The position numbers and the translations under genes are program-made. A DNA stretch of 64,000 bases. Source: Schizochytrium sp. TIO01 (Eukaryota; Sar; Bigyra; Thraustochytrida; Thraustochytriidae). The notes below the pieces were generated by a model, which had not been told where the DNA came from, searched no databases, and saw only the letters and a list, made by a program, of their open reading frames with translations. This document shows positions 9,741-20,581 of this stretch, in pieces (position 1 is the first letter of the stretch; each line of letters begins with the position of its first letter). The stretch is from contig SMSO01000034.1 in assembly GCA_004764695.1 (NCBI GenBank), forward strand, positions 3,604,501 to 3,668,500, written 5' to 3'.

Positions 9741-12700
9741 CGTACTACCCAGATACCTGGCCTCGTAGCCCAACCTAAAAACACTTCTGAACTCGAGCCA
9801 CGATCTAAGTAAACGAGCTTTAGCTACGCAGCGAGAAGCAATCTGTCAAAATTTCAAAGTTGATGTTTGTAGCTACGCTTTTCGAACCTTCCCTCGACCA
9901 AGTACCTCAGGGTCCCCTCAAAAACACTCGTTCACTCGCTCGCTTGCTAACACAGGATAATAGTTTGAAATATCTGCCGCGGCTTGATCCCCTGTTCCTA
10001 GAGACCTTACCCTAGCAGCAAGGAAGTCTCCCTTTGATTGTCTTTATACTATCTAATATGCGCTTCTAGTAGAGGAAAGTGAAAGTATGGAGCACGTAGG
10101 AGTCAATCTTGGAACCCAGCGAGCTTTGTCCGTGTAGTAGGTACAGTCAAAATGACTTGATTGAATAAATCCAAATTCTCCTCTAGTGAAGTAGTCCAGG
10201 ACAACAACAGGCAGCTAGCCGCGAATTAAGCCGCCTGCCGTTGCAAGCCTTTAGTTTGCGCAACTCAGGGCTTACTAGGGTAAGTCCACAGCAATCGCCG
10301 ATGAGTGAAACTTGAAAGCTCGACTTTGGGCTTTGTGGAGTGTGCGCTACCGTAGCCCCAATACGTTAATGCTGGTGAGCCTTCTCAAGCAAGGGGTTTG
10401 TTGAAGTCAGAGGTTTGCAAGTGCATTGACCAACATACTCTCAACAATCCAGCAGGCTGTCGCTGTATTGTCCACACTTGGCACCTTTCGCGCATTCATC
10501 TTGGCCCCATAAGTCACATTCTAGCACTCTGGACGCCCGGGGGGTACAGCACAGCAAATATCGTTTTAATGTACACACCTTACATAATGAAGCTATATAT
10601 TTGTCACTACAACACTCCTAAAGACTCAGTCAATATACCCTTTTCCTTCGGGTCTAGCAGGAAATTGCTTCCTCTCGAATTATGACTAGTTAAAGTCTCT
10701 TAGCTTAGGTAAAAACTCAAGCTGGATAATGACTCATTGCCAATACTACACTGTTTTGTTTATTGACCATTCTCAGGACCTACACTGCGAACAATGCTCT
10801 TATTTGGAACCATGTCTGTTGTATCCCAGCCGTTACATGTCATGTCTGTTTTCATGAGCAAAAACATGCTATTTTCAATACTTACGAGCTTATTAGGGTT
10901 CTTGGAACGACATTGGCATGGTATCCAGTATAAATCTGCGAGAGGCACTCTATCTCCTTTCAAATTCAGGCTGGGTGTCTTGATGATTCTTAGAGGTCAA
11001 TTAAATTGGCAAGTTTTAAAGAGCATTTTTCGCCTTTATTACATAATGTTCATGGGAGGTACAAAGGTGCAAACAATATTGCACGTGCGTAAACCAAACG
11101 TCGAGCCACACGTTTGAAAGTGTCAAAAGAGCACGACTTTAGACTTAAATGCAAACATTTCCCCTTGTGGCCTGCTTATCCTGCCTCTTGCGAGAGTCTT
11201 CACATCCCCTCGCTATTTTTGTTATCAAAAGTTGTAATTTGAAGCAATATCATCTCGGAAGACGGCCAGCAACTCTTTGATTAGATACTCAATCAAGTGA
11301 TTCTAAACCTAACACAGAGGATGTGAAGGAATTAGGGTGATCAGGTTCGTGGTCGATGAGTCAGATTGAAAAGGATGGTATGATATAATTTTGTTCAATA
11401 GTATTGAAGAACGTGTGGGTATCAACCAAGTGCGTCCTACAAGTGATGAACAAATGTAAGTTATATACAAGCCACTGTGGCTGTCTATGTATCAGAGACA
11501 AATCAACTCGCACCCTACTAATGAGAAACTAGACGAACAACTCTCGATGTTACGTAATGACTTAGGATTACCCAAAAATGAAATAATTTCAACTGAGAGA
11601 GCCTTTGTTGGTTAAAAGAAAATGACAAATAACATTACTGCACAAATTGTTCTCGTGTGACAGTATGGAACTTTAAATTTAAGGTTCAATTCTTTCGTCA
11701 AATGAAGAGCTGAGAGAGAGAGAGAGAGAGAGAAATCTCATCAGATGTCACGGATGAACTTTAAATGTAGTAGCACAAGCTCCTCGGAGAAAATTTTAGT
11801 CGTGGCATGGGGTGCGTTGATGCATCGATCAATGCAAATATCAATCTATGCACTGCGTGTACATTAAATTTGTTCCGCCCATATCTCTACCCAAATCTAT
11901 GAACATAGATCAAGATCATGCATAATGCTTGGCCCAAAACCATTGGTTCCTTGAAGACATTCTTATCTACTACTAGTTTTAGCTCTGTTTATGCGAGGCA
12001 CTTTCTAAGATATAATCAACGCGAACCAGAGGAAATCTGCAGTTTCAGGATTATTCTTTGAAGAGGTGAATGCATTTAACTTAGGAGATAGGGACTCCTT
12101 CATTTCGTCTTACGATATTTGGCTTCAAGTTGGCATCTTCTCATCCTTTATGACTCATGTTAGTTGTGTTGCACCGGCATAGTGGTTGATGAACTACACA
12201 AGACTGAGTACCACTCACTCTCTGAACACATTGCTGGAAATGAAGGCTGCTCTGATCATGTATGACAAATTAGTTTTTTTGTTTTGTTTTTTTTTCAAAA
12301 TATGAATATTCCTTCTGCGTGTCTGTCGCAAGATGAACCGCCTGTAACTACAGGTATTTAAAAAATTCAGTTCTGTTGACATGCATGTTCTCAAGTTTGA
12401 AACTCATAATAGTGTAGTCTTTCCTCTTATAACAGTGATCAGAATGTTATTAGAGTTATCATGACTGCAACACCCAAATCTGGAGACTAGAAAATAATCT
12501 CGGCCGCTTCCAAGTTCTATAGTAGATTGTATGTAGTCAGCAACTAGCTTGACAAACCAGTATGTCTCTCGTCAACGCACCCCAACGACCATGCTACTAG
12601 GAAGAAAGTGCGCACTTTCCTGCTTACTTCAAACGCGCCCAAACTCCGAGCCACAGGTCATGACTTTGACATACCAAGAGCGCCTTTTGCTATTGATTTC

Positions 12701-13965
12701 ATTCATTTTATTCCCATGATTCGTTCTCCTCGACTTTCTCTTCCTCCTCGCCCGTGGATTCTACAGCGTCCTGAGATAAACAGCATTTCTCCAACTGATT
12801 GCTACCTACCTAAAACTTTTCAACTGCTAAAGAGCTCTGTACGCGTGTAACTATTCTGTTTTTGAGTTTAAGATGTGCTGTGCACCCAGTCAATCATACA
12901 GTTAATGTTACTACTAGGACCACCATAGTCACTAAGTCACTCAGTCAGTCAGGCTTGCGTACCTGGTTCTTTTCTTCCTGCTATTCCTCTTTCGTCGCTG
13001 GCTGGTCGCCCTTCGATCCCAACTCTTGAATTCTACAGGCAAATCCCAAACTCTGAGCCTAGCCCAGCACAGGTGCACCTCCTCAAGTACATTGCCTGTA
13101 CACTGCTTTAGCTTTTGTCCTTTGTCGAACCCACGGAACTTCAAGCCCACCAAATCAATATTTCGTCCATAGCGTGCATAGGTGTGCGCCCCTCCCAAAG
13201 ACAGCTCTGGGTTCTCTTAATATCTGTGCGTCTTCAAAGACATACATTAATAATAAAGGACTGGGTGTTGGCCCTGAAGCCAGATCGCTCTCTTGGTTTC
13301 TCTTCCCTCCTTTGTGGCTGGTCAGTCCAGGTAATCATTCGCCCACTCATCCTCTGATAAAGTCTCTGTTCGGGTGCCTCCACTCTGGTCGATATATCGG
13401 GGTATAACCTCGGATCATCGCAGCAGAACCACCAGAGATTCTTGCGGCTACAGGACTGGCTCGTCCGCCTCCGTGTGGTGTTGGCAGTAAAAGTGCCAAG
13501 AGAGTCCTTTACTTTGTTAGGGGTTATACGCGAGGTTGATCAATTGAAGATTGTCAGTTTATCGGTCAGTTTCTGCTCCAACAAAGTCCCAACCAACCGA
13601 GAGAACAACAGCACTTGCCGAAGAGGGGCGCTCGCAGCGAGGGGCGGAGGCACCTCTTCAAAGTTGCGGAGGTCGGCCAAACTCGAACAAGTGCCTGCAA
13701 TCAGAAGCACTGTCACACAGCTAACTTTGACCAGAGAAGGACAACAAAGACGAACTTGCAGCTCACTAAACTAGAGGCCTTGCTCGTCGAATACACGATA
13801 TTCTTTTATGCACAAGAGACAAGAGCACCTTCGCGGTGAGTAAGGAATATCGTCGTAGCTCGCCAGTGCCATATTCAAGTCGTGCATTTTGTGCATTTGG
13901 GACGTATCAAAATCGTGGAAAGCTGAATTGTGATTCTGATATATTACACGTTCCTGTAGTCCCAA
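9741..13965. other. 4.2-kb divergent intergenic region
   Basis: AT-rich DNA between two gene starts, containing a (GA)n run near 11712 and a T-rich patch near 12275-12296. Open frames at 10794-11117 and 12608-12850 (plus) and 12941-13198 (minus) have no recognisable domains and do not look clearly coding. No RNA gene is recognised. The last few hundred bases (13400-13965) are richer in GC and likely hold the promoter and 5' UTR of the VIT-vWA gene. Confidence 0.4.
11712..11733. repeat. (GA)n microsatellite
   Basis: About eleven uninterrupted GA dinucleotides in intergenic DNA. Confidence 0.9.
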
Positions 13966-16788
13966 ATGGCGGCGAGTGCCAACCAAGCAAGGGAAGCGGC
14001 GAATAGTGTCTTGGAGAAAACTTCCGTTTGGGGCCGGAAAGCTCAAGGTCTAATTGGATCGCAGTGGCGGTCATTAGTTCAGGGCGCTCAAGGTCCTGTA
14101 TCTGCCAGGAAGTCAGAGGCAGGTAAAACTAATCCTCAGCAAGAAGATGGCTATGATACTGGAGATGAAATGAGCTCAGATGACTTTAAAAATTCATATC
14201 GAGGCTATTCAAGTTCTGCAGATGAACTTGTTGGTCTAAGTACTGCAGCAAACAAGAAAAAGTACGCTCAAGATGCGTTTCTTGGTAGATATGTTCGAGT
14301 CGTGGGTATGGATGCTGATGAGGAATTTGTACTCACCTTGCAAAAGCTCGAGGTTACAGTCAATATTCATTTAAACACAGCTTTCATCAAACTGCAGGGT
14401 GTCTGGAAACATGATTCTCCCTACACAAATAGCCCCGTCAACAAATCCTCTTCAGGGTCAAGCTTTGTTCTGGAGCTTCCCAAACTCCACACTACTACTA
14501 TCACAGACGCTACAGCTAAACTGCAAAGCGGGAAAAAATTTGAGGTGCATGTTATTGACCAAACTTCGGTTCTCGCAGGCCACAGGCAAAACGAAGGTCA
14601 GGGTATGGCACAAGCGATGCAACTTTACCGGAAGAAATCAGGGTTTAATCCGGCTGAATACCATCCTGAAATGTTTTCTCTTCCTTTTCATGGTATGAAA
14701 CCTGGTGAAACAGTGAAAGTCTCAGTTGAATATATCCAGGTGCTGACATTTGAACAGGGCATGTACAAATTCGTACTGCCACTTGATATTCCAAACGAAC
14801 ATATTGCCACAAACTTAGAGGATGCTTTGAAAATTGATGTCATGCTCGACCTACCCAATTACCTCCTTGATGAAACGTCAATGAATCCCACCAAAGAACT
14901 ATGGCAATCAAGGGGCCTCAATTTGCGCCGAGATGCTGTCTCAGCTGTCATTCCTGCCTACCAGACTGAATATGAGAATGAAGAAAACAATAGCATTGCT
15001 CCATCCCTTGCGGATGTTTGCTCATGTTTACATCTTGTCTTGGAGTCCAGACCAGTTGAAGGTGGAGACTTTGTCTTTTTATACCCTGCTTGGGCGGACA
15101 CAATCCAAGCAGAAGTTGTTTATGACTCGACCCCATCGTTTGTGGTGGAGAGTAAGACGCCTCGGAAAGTACCTGGTGGAGTAATTACCACTTTTTTGGC
15201 GCCTCCCCGCCCGAGTCAAACAGCCTCCGGAACTCATCCTCGGGATGTTGTTTTTATTTTGGACAGATCTGGCAGTATGGGCTTCTCAAAAGTATTTCAA
15301 CATGCGAAAGACGCCCTCATTGTAGCACTACAACAACTTAGATCAGAGGATCGTTTTGCAATCTGTTGTTTCGACGACCGCCAGATTTGGTTTGGTGGAT
15401 GTTACCCTGAACCCTCTGATTCTGATGTAGGTTTGCTCATGACTGCTCTTGGTCTTGACGGCACTACACTAGGGCTTTCCTCCCCCCTTGCTACACCAAA
15501 TGTCGCCTTTGTTGACGCTTTAGCACCGAATCCTGATGCTCTTAAAATGGGGGATTGTGCTCCTACAGTTCAAGAATTCCCACAAGGCTCAAAACCAATC
15601 TGCGTTCGAGCGAAACCTGAATACATTGAACGTGCAATCAGCTGGGTAAATTCGATCGAACCAGGTGGTCTAACTGACATCCTGACACCGCTGAAGCAAG
15701 CGTTTTGGGGTCTTCTGAGTGACAACTTGCCAAGATCAATGGATCCTTCCTTCCTGGCTAACGACGCTCTGACAGATAGCTCTTGCACAAGCCTAGCTGT
15801 CAAAGATCCGCTTCGTCTTCGAAGCATTTTCATTGTCACTGATGGTGCTGTAGAGAATGAGCGAGAAATCTGTAAATTTGCTGGTTGTATTGCTCCACAA
15901 GTACGCATATTCACATTTGGTATTGGAGTTGATTGTAACGCCTACTTTTTGCGAAAACTAGCATCCATTGGGAGGGGGTTTGCTGATGTCTGCATGCTTC
16001 GCTCTAGGTTACATGCACAAATGATAACTGCTTTTAGTCATGCTCAACTTGCAGTCCTCAAAGACATTCAAGTGACACTGGAGCCGGAGGATATTCTGAA
16101 TGAGGATGAGGCACGTGCAGTATTGGTGGCATTCCGCCGCTTGGAGAACATGACATGGTGCCCCCAGCGTGTTCCAGACTTATACTGTCATGCTCCTATA
16201 ATTGTCTCGCTCCGTTACGAGGGAGCTTTCCCTGCAGGTATGCAAATAAAGATTTCAGGTACCTTGGCCTCTGGCGAGCAATGGTCAGCAACTCGAGCCT
16301 TGGCCGAGTCACGGAAAATGCCTCTTCGAAAGATTTTTGCTCAACAATTTGTTGATCAACTAGTAGCTGATGCCTGGCTGGCTGATGTCAAAACACCAGA
16401 TGGCGAGCGTTTGAAAAAGGAATGTGTCCGCATGGCAGTGGCTGAAGGGATTGCTTGCCCTTTTACAACAATGATAGCTGTTGAAAGTCAAGGTAACGAC
16501 CTCAAGAAGGATGATGCTTTGAGTGTTACTGATAGAGCAATTTCTCGTCAGAGCTTTGAGCTGCGCAAAAATAGCAAGTATCTTGTACTTGGAGGGTCTC
16601 TTGCTGGTGTCGTCGCATTCGGTGCTGTCTTCACAGCAGCTGTCGCTTTACACAATGCGTCAGAAGCCGCCGTGGCTAGTGGCGACGTCGATGTAGAGTG
16701 CTGCGATTGCTGTGACTGCTGTGACTGCTGCGATTGCTGTGATTGCTGTGATTGCGCTGATTGTGTAGAGTTGTTTATGTGCGGCTGA
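13966..16788 (+). CDS. VIT and vWA domain protein with membrane segment and Cys-Cys-Asp tail
   Basis: One exon of 940 codons. Residues about 105-275 form a VIT domain and residues about 427-690 a von Willebrand factor A domain, the same order as in inter-alpha-trypsin inhibitor heavy chains and VWA5-type proteins. The metal-ion site is intact: DRSGS (D433, S435, S437), T570 and D626, so divalent-metal-dependent ligand binding is likely. There is no signal peptide; the N-terminus is polar with Ala-rich helix. Near the end, residues 872-896 (YLVLGGSLAGVVAFGAVFTAAVALH) form a probable membrane helix. The last 30 residues are six tandem Cys-Cys-Asp units plus further cysteines, 15 Cys in all. This implies a C-terminally anchored protein whose tail may bind metal, be acylated or be disulphide-linked. 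It converges on MYCBP. Confidence 0.9.
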   Translation: MAASANQAREAANSVLEKTSVWGRKAQGLIGSQWRSLVQGAQGPVSARKSEAGKTNPQQEDGYDTGDEMSSDDFKNSYRGYSSSADELVGLSTAANKKKYAQDAFLGRYVRVVGMDADEEFVLTLQKLEVTVNIHLNTAFIKLQGVWKHDSPYTNSPVNKSSSGSSFVLELPKLHTTTITDATAKLQSGKKFEVHVIDQTSVLAGHRQNEGQGMAQAMQLYRKKSGFNPAEYHPEMFSLPFHGMKPGETVKVSVEYIQVLTFEQGMYKFVLPLDIPNEHIATNLEDALKIDVMLDLPNYLLDETSMNPTKELWQSRGLNLRRDAVSAVIPAYQTEYENEENNSIAPSLADVCSCLHLVLESRPVEGGDFVFLYPAWADTIQAEVVYDSTPSFVVESKTPRKVPGGVITTFLAPPRPSQTASGTHPRDVVFILDRSGSMGFSKVFQHAKDALIVALQQLRSEDRFAICCFDDRQIWFGGCYPEPSDSDVGLLMTALGLDGTTLGLSSPLATPNVAFVDALAPNPDALKMGDCAPTVQEFPQGSKPICVRAKPEYIERAISWVNSIEPGGLTDILTPLKQAFWGLLSDNLPRSMDPSFLANDALTDSSCTSLAVKDPLRLRSIFIVTDGAVENEREICKFAGCIAPQVRIFTFGIGVDCNAYFLRKLASIGRGFADVCMLRSRLHAQMITAFSHAQLAVLKDIQVTLEPEDILNEDEARAVLVAFRRLENMTWCPQRVPDLYCHAPIIVSLRYEGAFPAGMQIKISGTLASGEQWSATRALAESRKMPLRKIFAQQFVDQLVADAWLADVKTPDGERLKKECVRMAVAEGIACPFTTMIAVESQGNDLKKDDALSVTDRAISRQSFELRKNSKYLVLGGSLAGVVAFGAVFTAAVALHNASEAAVASGDVDVECCDCCDCCDCCDCCDCCDCADCVELFMCG

Positions 16789-17534
16789 ATGTAATATTAA
16801 GGAACACATAGATTTTCACCAAGCTCTTTTAAATATATAATATTGTTCAATATACTGCTATTCATTGATGTCATATTATTTATGAAATCAGATCGATGAC
16901 TCAAGGCCTGACGTCAGGGCAAACAGCAAGTGCTCATTGGGTTCCATATAATAAAAACATTTACACGAAGTCCAGTTAACTTACTTTTATGGAAAGTGTT
17001 CAACGCTTAGGTATTCGTATGCGTTAGCCCCAATCATGTTCTTGAGAAGCTTGAAAACAAAGATGTGAGAATGAAATTTGTAACTTTTTTTTCTTTTCTC
17101 AAATGCAGGCAAGCAAAGCAAGGTTTGATGGCACAAGTTGCATTGACATATCTCTTTTGAGGGTAGGAGAGAATAATTTACTACTTTCGGCAACAACAAA
17201 AAAATACAACAACAAGATGCGGGTAAAGAAGAGTAATATGAAACAATATACGAAACTACGAGAATTGCACAGAAGAACTCTAGAGTGATTTGTTTGGAGG
17301 GTTGCAAGATTTTAACCAATCACCAGAGAAACCCTGCATTGTGAACTTTAACAAGCAAGGAATAGAAAGGATACGTCTACAAGCAGGCTTGAATGCTTGG
17401 AGTAGTTGTGGTGAGCTGCATGAAACCCTGACTTATCATTTCCACCTTTCTTTATAATGAGTGATACACAATTGAAGAAGGATTCGTGTTTCCTCTGTAA
17501 GTAGAAAGTTAGTAAGTAATTATGAAGATCGTTC
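16789..17534. other. Convergent 3' spacer, no gene seen
   Basis: AT-rich DNA between the VIT-vWA and MYCBP 3' ends. No coding or RNA signal is recognised. Confidence 0.5.
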
Positions 17535-17807
17535 CTACTCTGCTGAGACATTTGCCTTCTCAAGCTGCGACTTGAGGTCTTCGATCTGTTGCTTGAGTTC
17601 CTCATTCTCGCGCTTTAATGCCTCCGAGTCTTGTCCTGCGGAGGCACCCATGTACCGCTTGACATAATCAACCGCGTTGGGCGGGCGTTCAGGCTCTTCG
17701 TAGAGACCCACAAGCACTTTAGTCAATGCATCAATGACTCCAGATTTTTCCAAATATTTGCGAAACTCCTCCTTCTTGCTGTCCGAAGTCTTATGAGCGG
17801 TGGCCAT
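17535..17807 (-). CDS. MYCBP: MYCBP (AMY-1) homologue
   Basis: A 90-residue protein from ATG (complement of CAT 17805-17807) to TAG. It matches the small conserved MYCBP family: DSKKEEFRKYLEKSGVIDALTKVLVGLYEEPERPPNAVDYVKRYMGA followed by a coiled coil (EALKRENEELKQQIEDLKSQLEKA). Human MYCBP is 103 residues with the same layout. In animals it binds A-kinase anchoring proteins and localises to mitochondria, centrosome or cilia, besides its reported Myc contact. In a protist without Myc an AKAP or flagellar role is more likely, which is inference. The gene is a single exon on the opposite strand to the VIT-vWA gene. Confidence 0.93.
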   Translation of the reverse strand: MATAHKTSDSKKEEFRKYLEKSGVIDALTKVLVGLYEEPERPPNAVDYVKRYMGASAGQDSEALKRENEELKQQIEDLKSQLEKANVSAE

Positions 17808-20245
17808 CTCTCCTGACGATCCTGTGTGTTGTCTTTGCCGCTACTATTCTACAGCAGAGTAAAATACAGAAATCCAACCTGACGTTCTTTCTGATTCGAT
17901 CTGGTCTCCCAAACCTCTTTTCTTGGCACTTTGAAGACACAAGCGCAAAGCAAGAGCAGCCACAGAAGCGAAGATGCAGCCAACAACCAAGCCGAGCCGC
18001 AGCCGTCACGCTTGAGAATGCGGCAGGAGACAGCTAGTTATGGAGATTGACCACGACAATGTAAGTATTGGTCGCTATGTAGATATCATTATAATAACGA
18101 GCATTTCCTTTTCTCCCTATTATTCCCTATAAAGAAAATACTAACATGAACTAGCAGTTATCCTCACTTTACTTCTTCAGAATGAAGGGGCGAGCTAAAG
18201 GAGAATATGTTGGAAATGGGTTTCGCAGACATGGCCGTTGCCGATAGAGAACAAGACAGAACGCCTTGTTGTAGCTAATTAAGTTTGGGAGTGAAGAAAC
18301 TTGAACGTTGAGCACTTGGACGCATGTGTGCTCTTAAGTACGTATAAAAGACACCTGATATAGCTAAGAGTTTGTACGGGTTAGGTAATTAGAACCAATG
18401 GAGTTCTTCGCACAGGTCTGGGTTTGATAGAAGTGATGTAAGACGGGTACGGTCAACTCAAAGTGAAGAAATCTGGTTTACAAAGGTTGCGGTCCCGAAA
18501 CAAATTTCAGGTTTGGAAGTCATTAGTTAGGTGTTATATTGCACTCAATCTAACTTATCAATCCATTGTGAGAAATTCAAATTTTCTCGAAATGCCTAGT
18601 TCTAAGAGAAAAGAAAAGGAATTTGAGTTAGGAAATAAAAAATTAGACCCTTATATGGAATCTGGGTAAATATTTAAGATAGTAGTACCCCCCTTATATA
18701 CATTTATTATATATAATACAATATGAGCTTCACAACTTCACTTCAGGTCTTGTCAAATCTAAAATATCTTCCGCGTTGTGAAGATATTTTGGGCTGCATT
18801 TTTGGATGAAAAATAGTATACAAGCCAGTTTACATAACAGCAAACAACTTTTCTCTCACTTTCCCAGAGGCATTGCCGCAAACAATGCGTGCGCAGTACG
18901 AGAACATTATGTCTTTGGGAGGTGATGAGCGAAATTTGAAATTAAATCAAGCTCTGATTTCAAAGATCAGTTAACATGGGCTCGATTGCTATATCAGATC
19001 AGATGGGTCAACTATATTCGACCAATAGGAACAATGATCAATAAGAAGAAGAAAGGAAGGAAGAACTGGGTGAAACTTTAAGTCGTATTGCACTATTCCT
19101 GAAATTAAAGAAAGTTCCACACATGCTAGCACCATTTCCAGGACAAAGTTTTTGTCGAATGCTGTGATGAGTCTTGGCATGAACATTTCAAAATTAACGA
19201 TGAAATGGTGATGAAGAGTTAGTCACAAGCTTGAGATTGACTAACCTAATGTTGATATAGTTGACTTTGTCAAACTAACAGATACAACATCAATGCTCTT
19301 TTCACACACGCACATAAACCATTTACTCAAACTTCTATTCAAAGTCCTATCAGCATTTATGTAACCAAGAGTTGTGCATGAAGCAATTTGAAACTGGAAA
19401 CTTTACGAGGAGTGTGCACCAGTTGAACAGTCACTACATTTTAAAGCTATCGTGATCCAAAGATTCTTTCATATTTCAAGTTGTTTGTTACTTAGCTCGT
19501 TCTTACTTTCATGACGTGCACACTACTCTTTGTAAAGGTTTTAGGTGCCGGATCATTAGCTGTTACACAACCAGTACTAGGCTCATCGATTATCAATCGT
19601 CAATTATATTTAGGCACGTGCTGTTCATCTCTTTAAAAAAATAAAAATGGTAGAAAATGTTATTAGGTACAAGTAACTAACTCCTTAGGATACTACTTCT
19701 CGCCTAGGTAGTAGGTACAGGCACCTACTCGCTACGCTTCTTCCTTGTTCAAATACTCATAGTCTGAGAGAAACAGGAAACGGTTGTATACGTAGGGCTG
19801 GGACAAACAAATTCTAGTATCGTATTCTGGCAGTACTGGAGTTGATTTTCTGATTCTGGCAATTGATACCCTCAATTGTCTGTCCTGTTCTATGATTGAG
19901 GGATTTTGCGTTTTGGATAAGATTTTAAAGGATGTAGTCGGTATCAAATGTCTCACAACTGACTATTCATTCACTTTTGCACAACTTCGTGTCTCCTTTG
20001 CTCAATATAAATTACTACGTAGTGCTTTTACCTAGTTGGCCAAATACCCGCAAAAGCCAGAGCTTAAACTGATTTGCGCTCCCATTCGACTCATTCTAAA
20101 ATTTAAAAGTTATCTACTCTTTTCTCCAAGGCAACTAATGATTGTACACGTGCCAGATCGCGTCTTTGACAGCTCCAAATAAATAGCTTAAAGCATCTAT
20201 GGTTGATTGTTATAGGCGTTATTCTCTGCTGTGCCTTTTACAAAC

Positions 20246-20581
20246 ATGCTTCGCACCGCTTCCGCAACTGTAGCATTCGCACTTCGAAAAGGCTCAAACT
20301 TGCAAGTCTTCCCCTTCACCCTCAGGCCGAGGAGTGATACTCTACCACACTCTTATTCATCACTTGGGTACCATGCCTTGCACAAGGCCTCATGGTCTGT
20401 CGACTCCATCATGCTCGCAAAGTTCGCCACAGTGGCGTTGGCTCATAAGACTTGCAGCACTACTACTAAAATGAATGTTGTACTCGGGAGATCCAATCAC
20501 CTCCCCTTGTACGCGAAGGACTCTGATGTTGAATATTCAAGAAAGCACACCTGGGCCATTTGCCCGGGAGTTCTTGACTAG
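20246..20581 (+). CDS. Possible small ORF with presequence-like N-terminus
   Basis: The ATG at 20246 opens 111 codons. The start (MLRTASATVAFALRKGSNLQ) has the Arg/Ser/Ala pattern of a mitochondrial presequence, and GC is higher than in the surrounding AT-rich DNA. The remainder has no recognisable domain and contains many Ser, His and Thr residues, so chance is a real alternative. It is isolated in the gene-poor gap, more than 2 kb from MYCBP. Confidence 0.22.
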   Translation: MLRTASATVAFALRKGSNLQVFPFTLRPRSDTLPHSYSSLGYHALHKASWSVDSIMLAKFATVALAHKTCSTTTKMNVVLGRSNHLPLYAKDSDVEYSRKHTWAICPGVLD

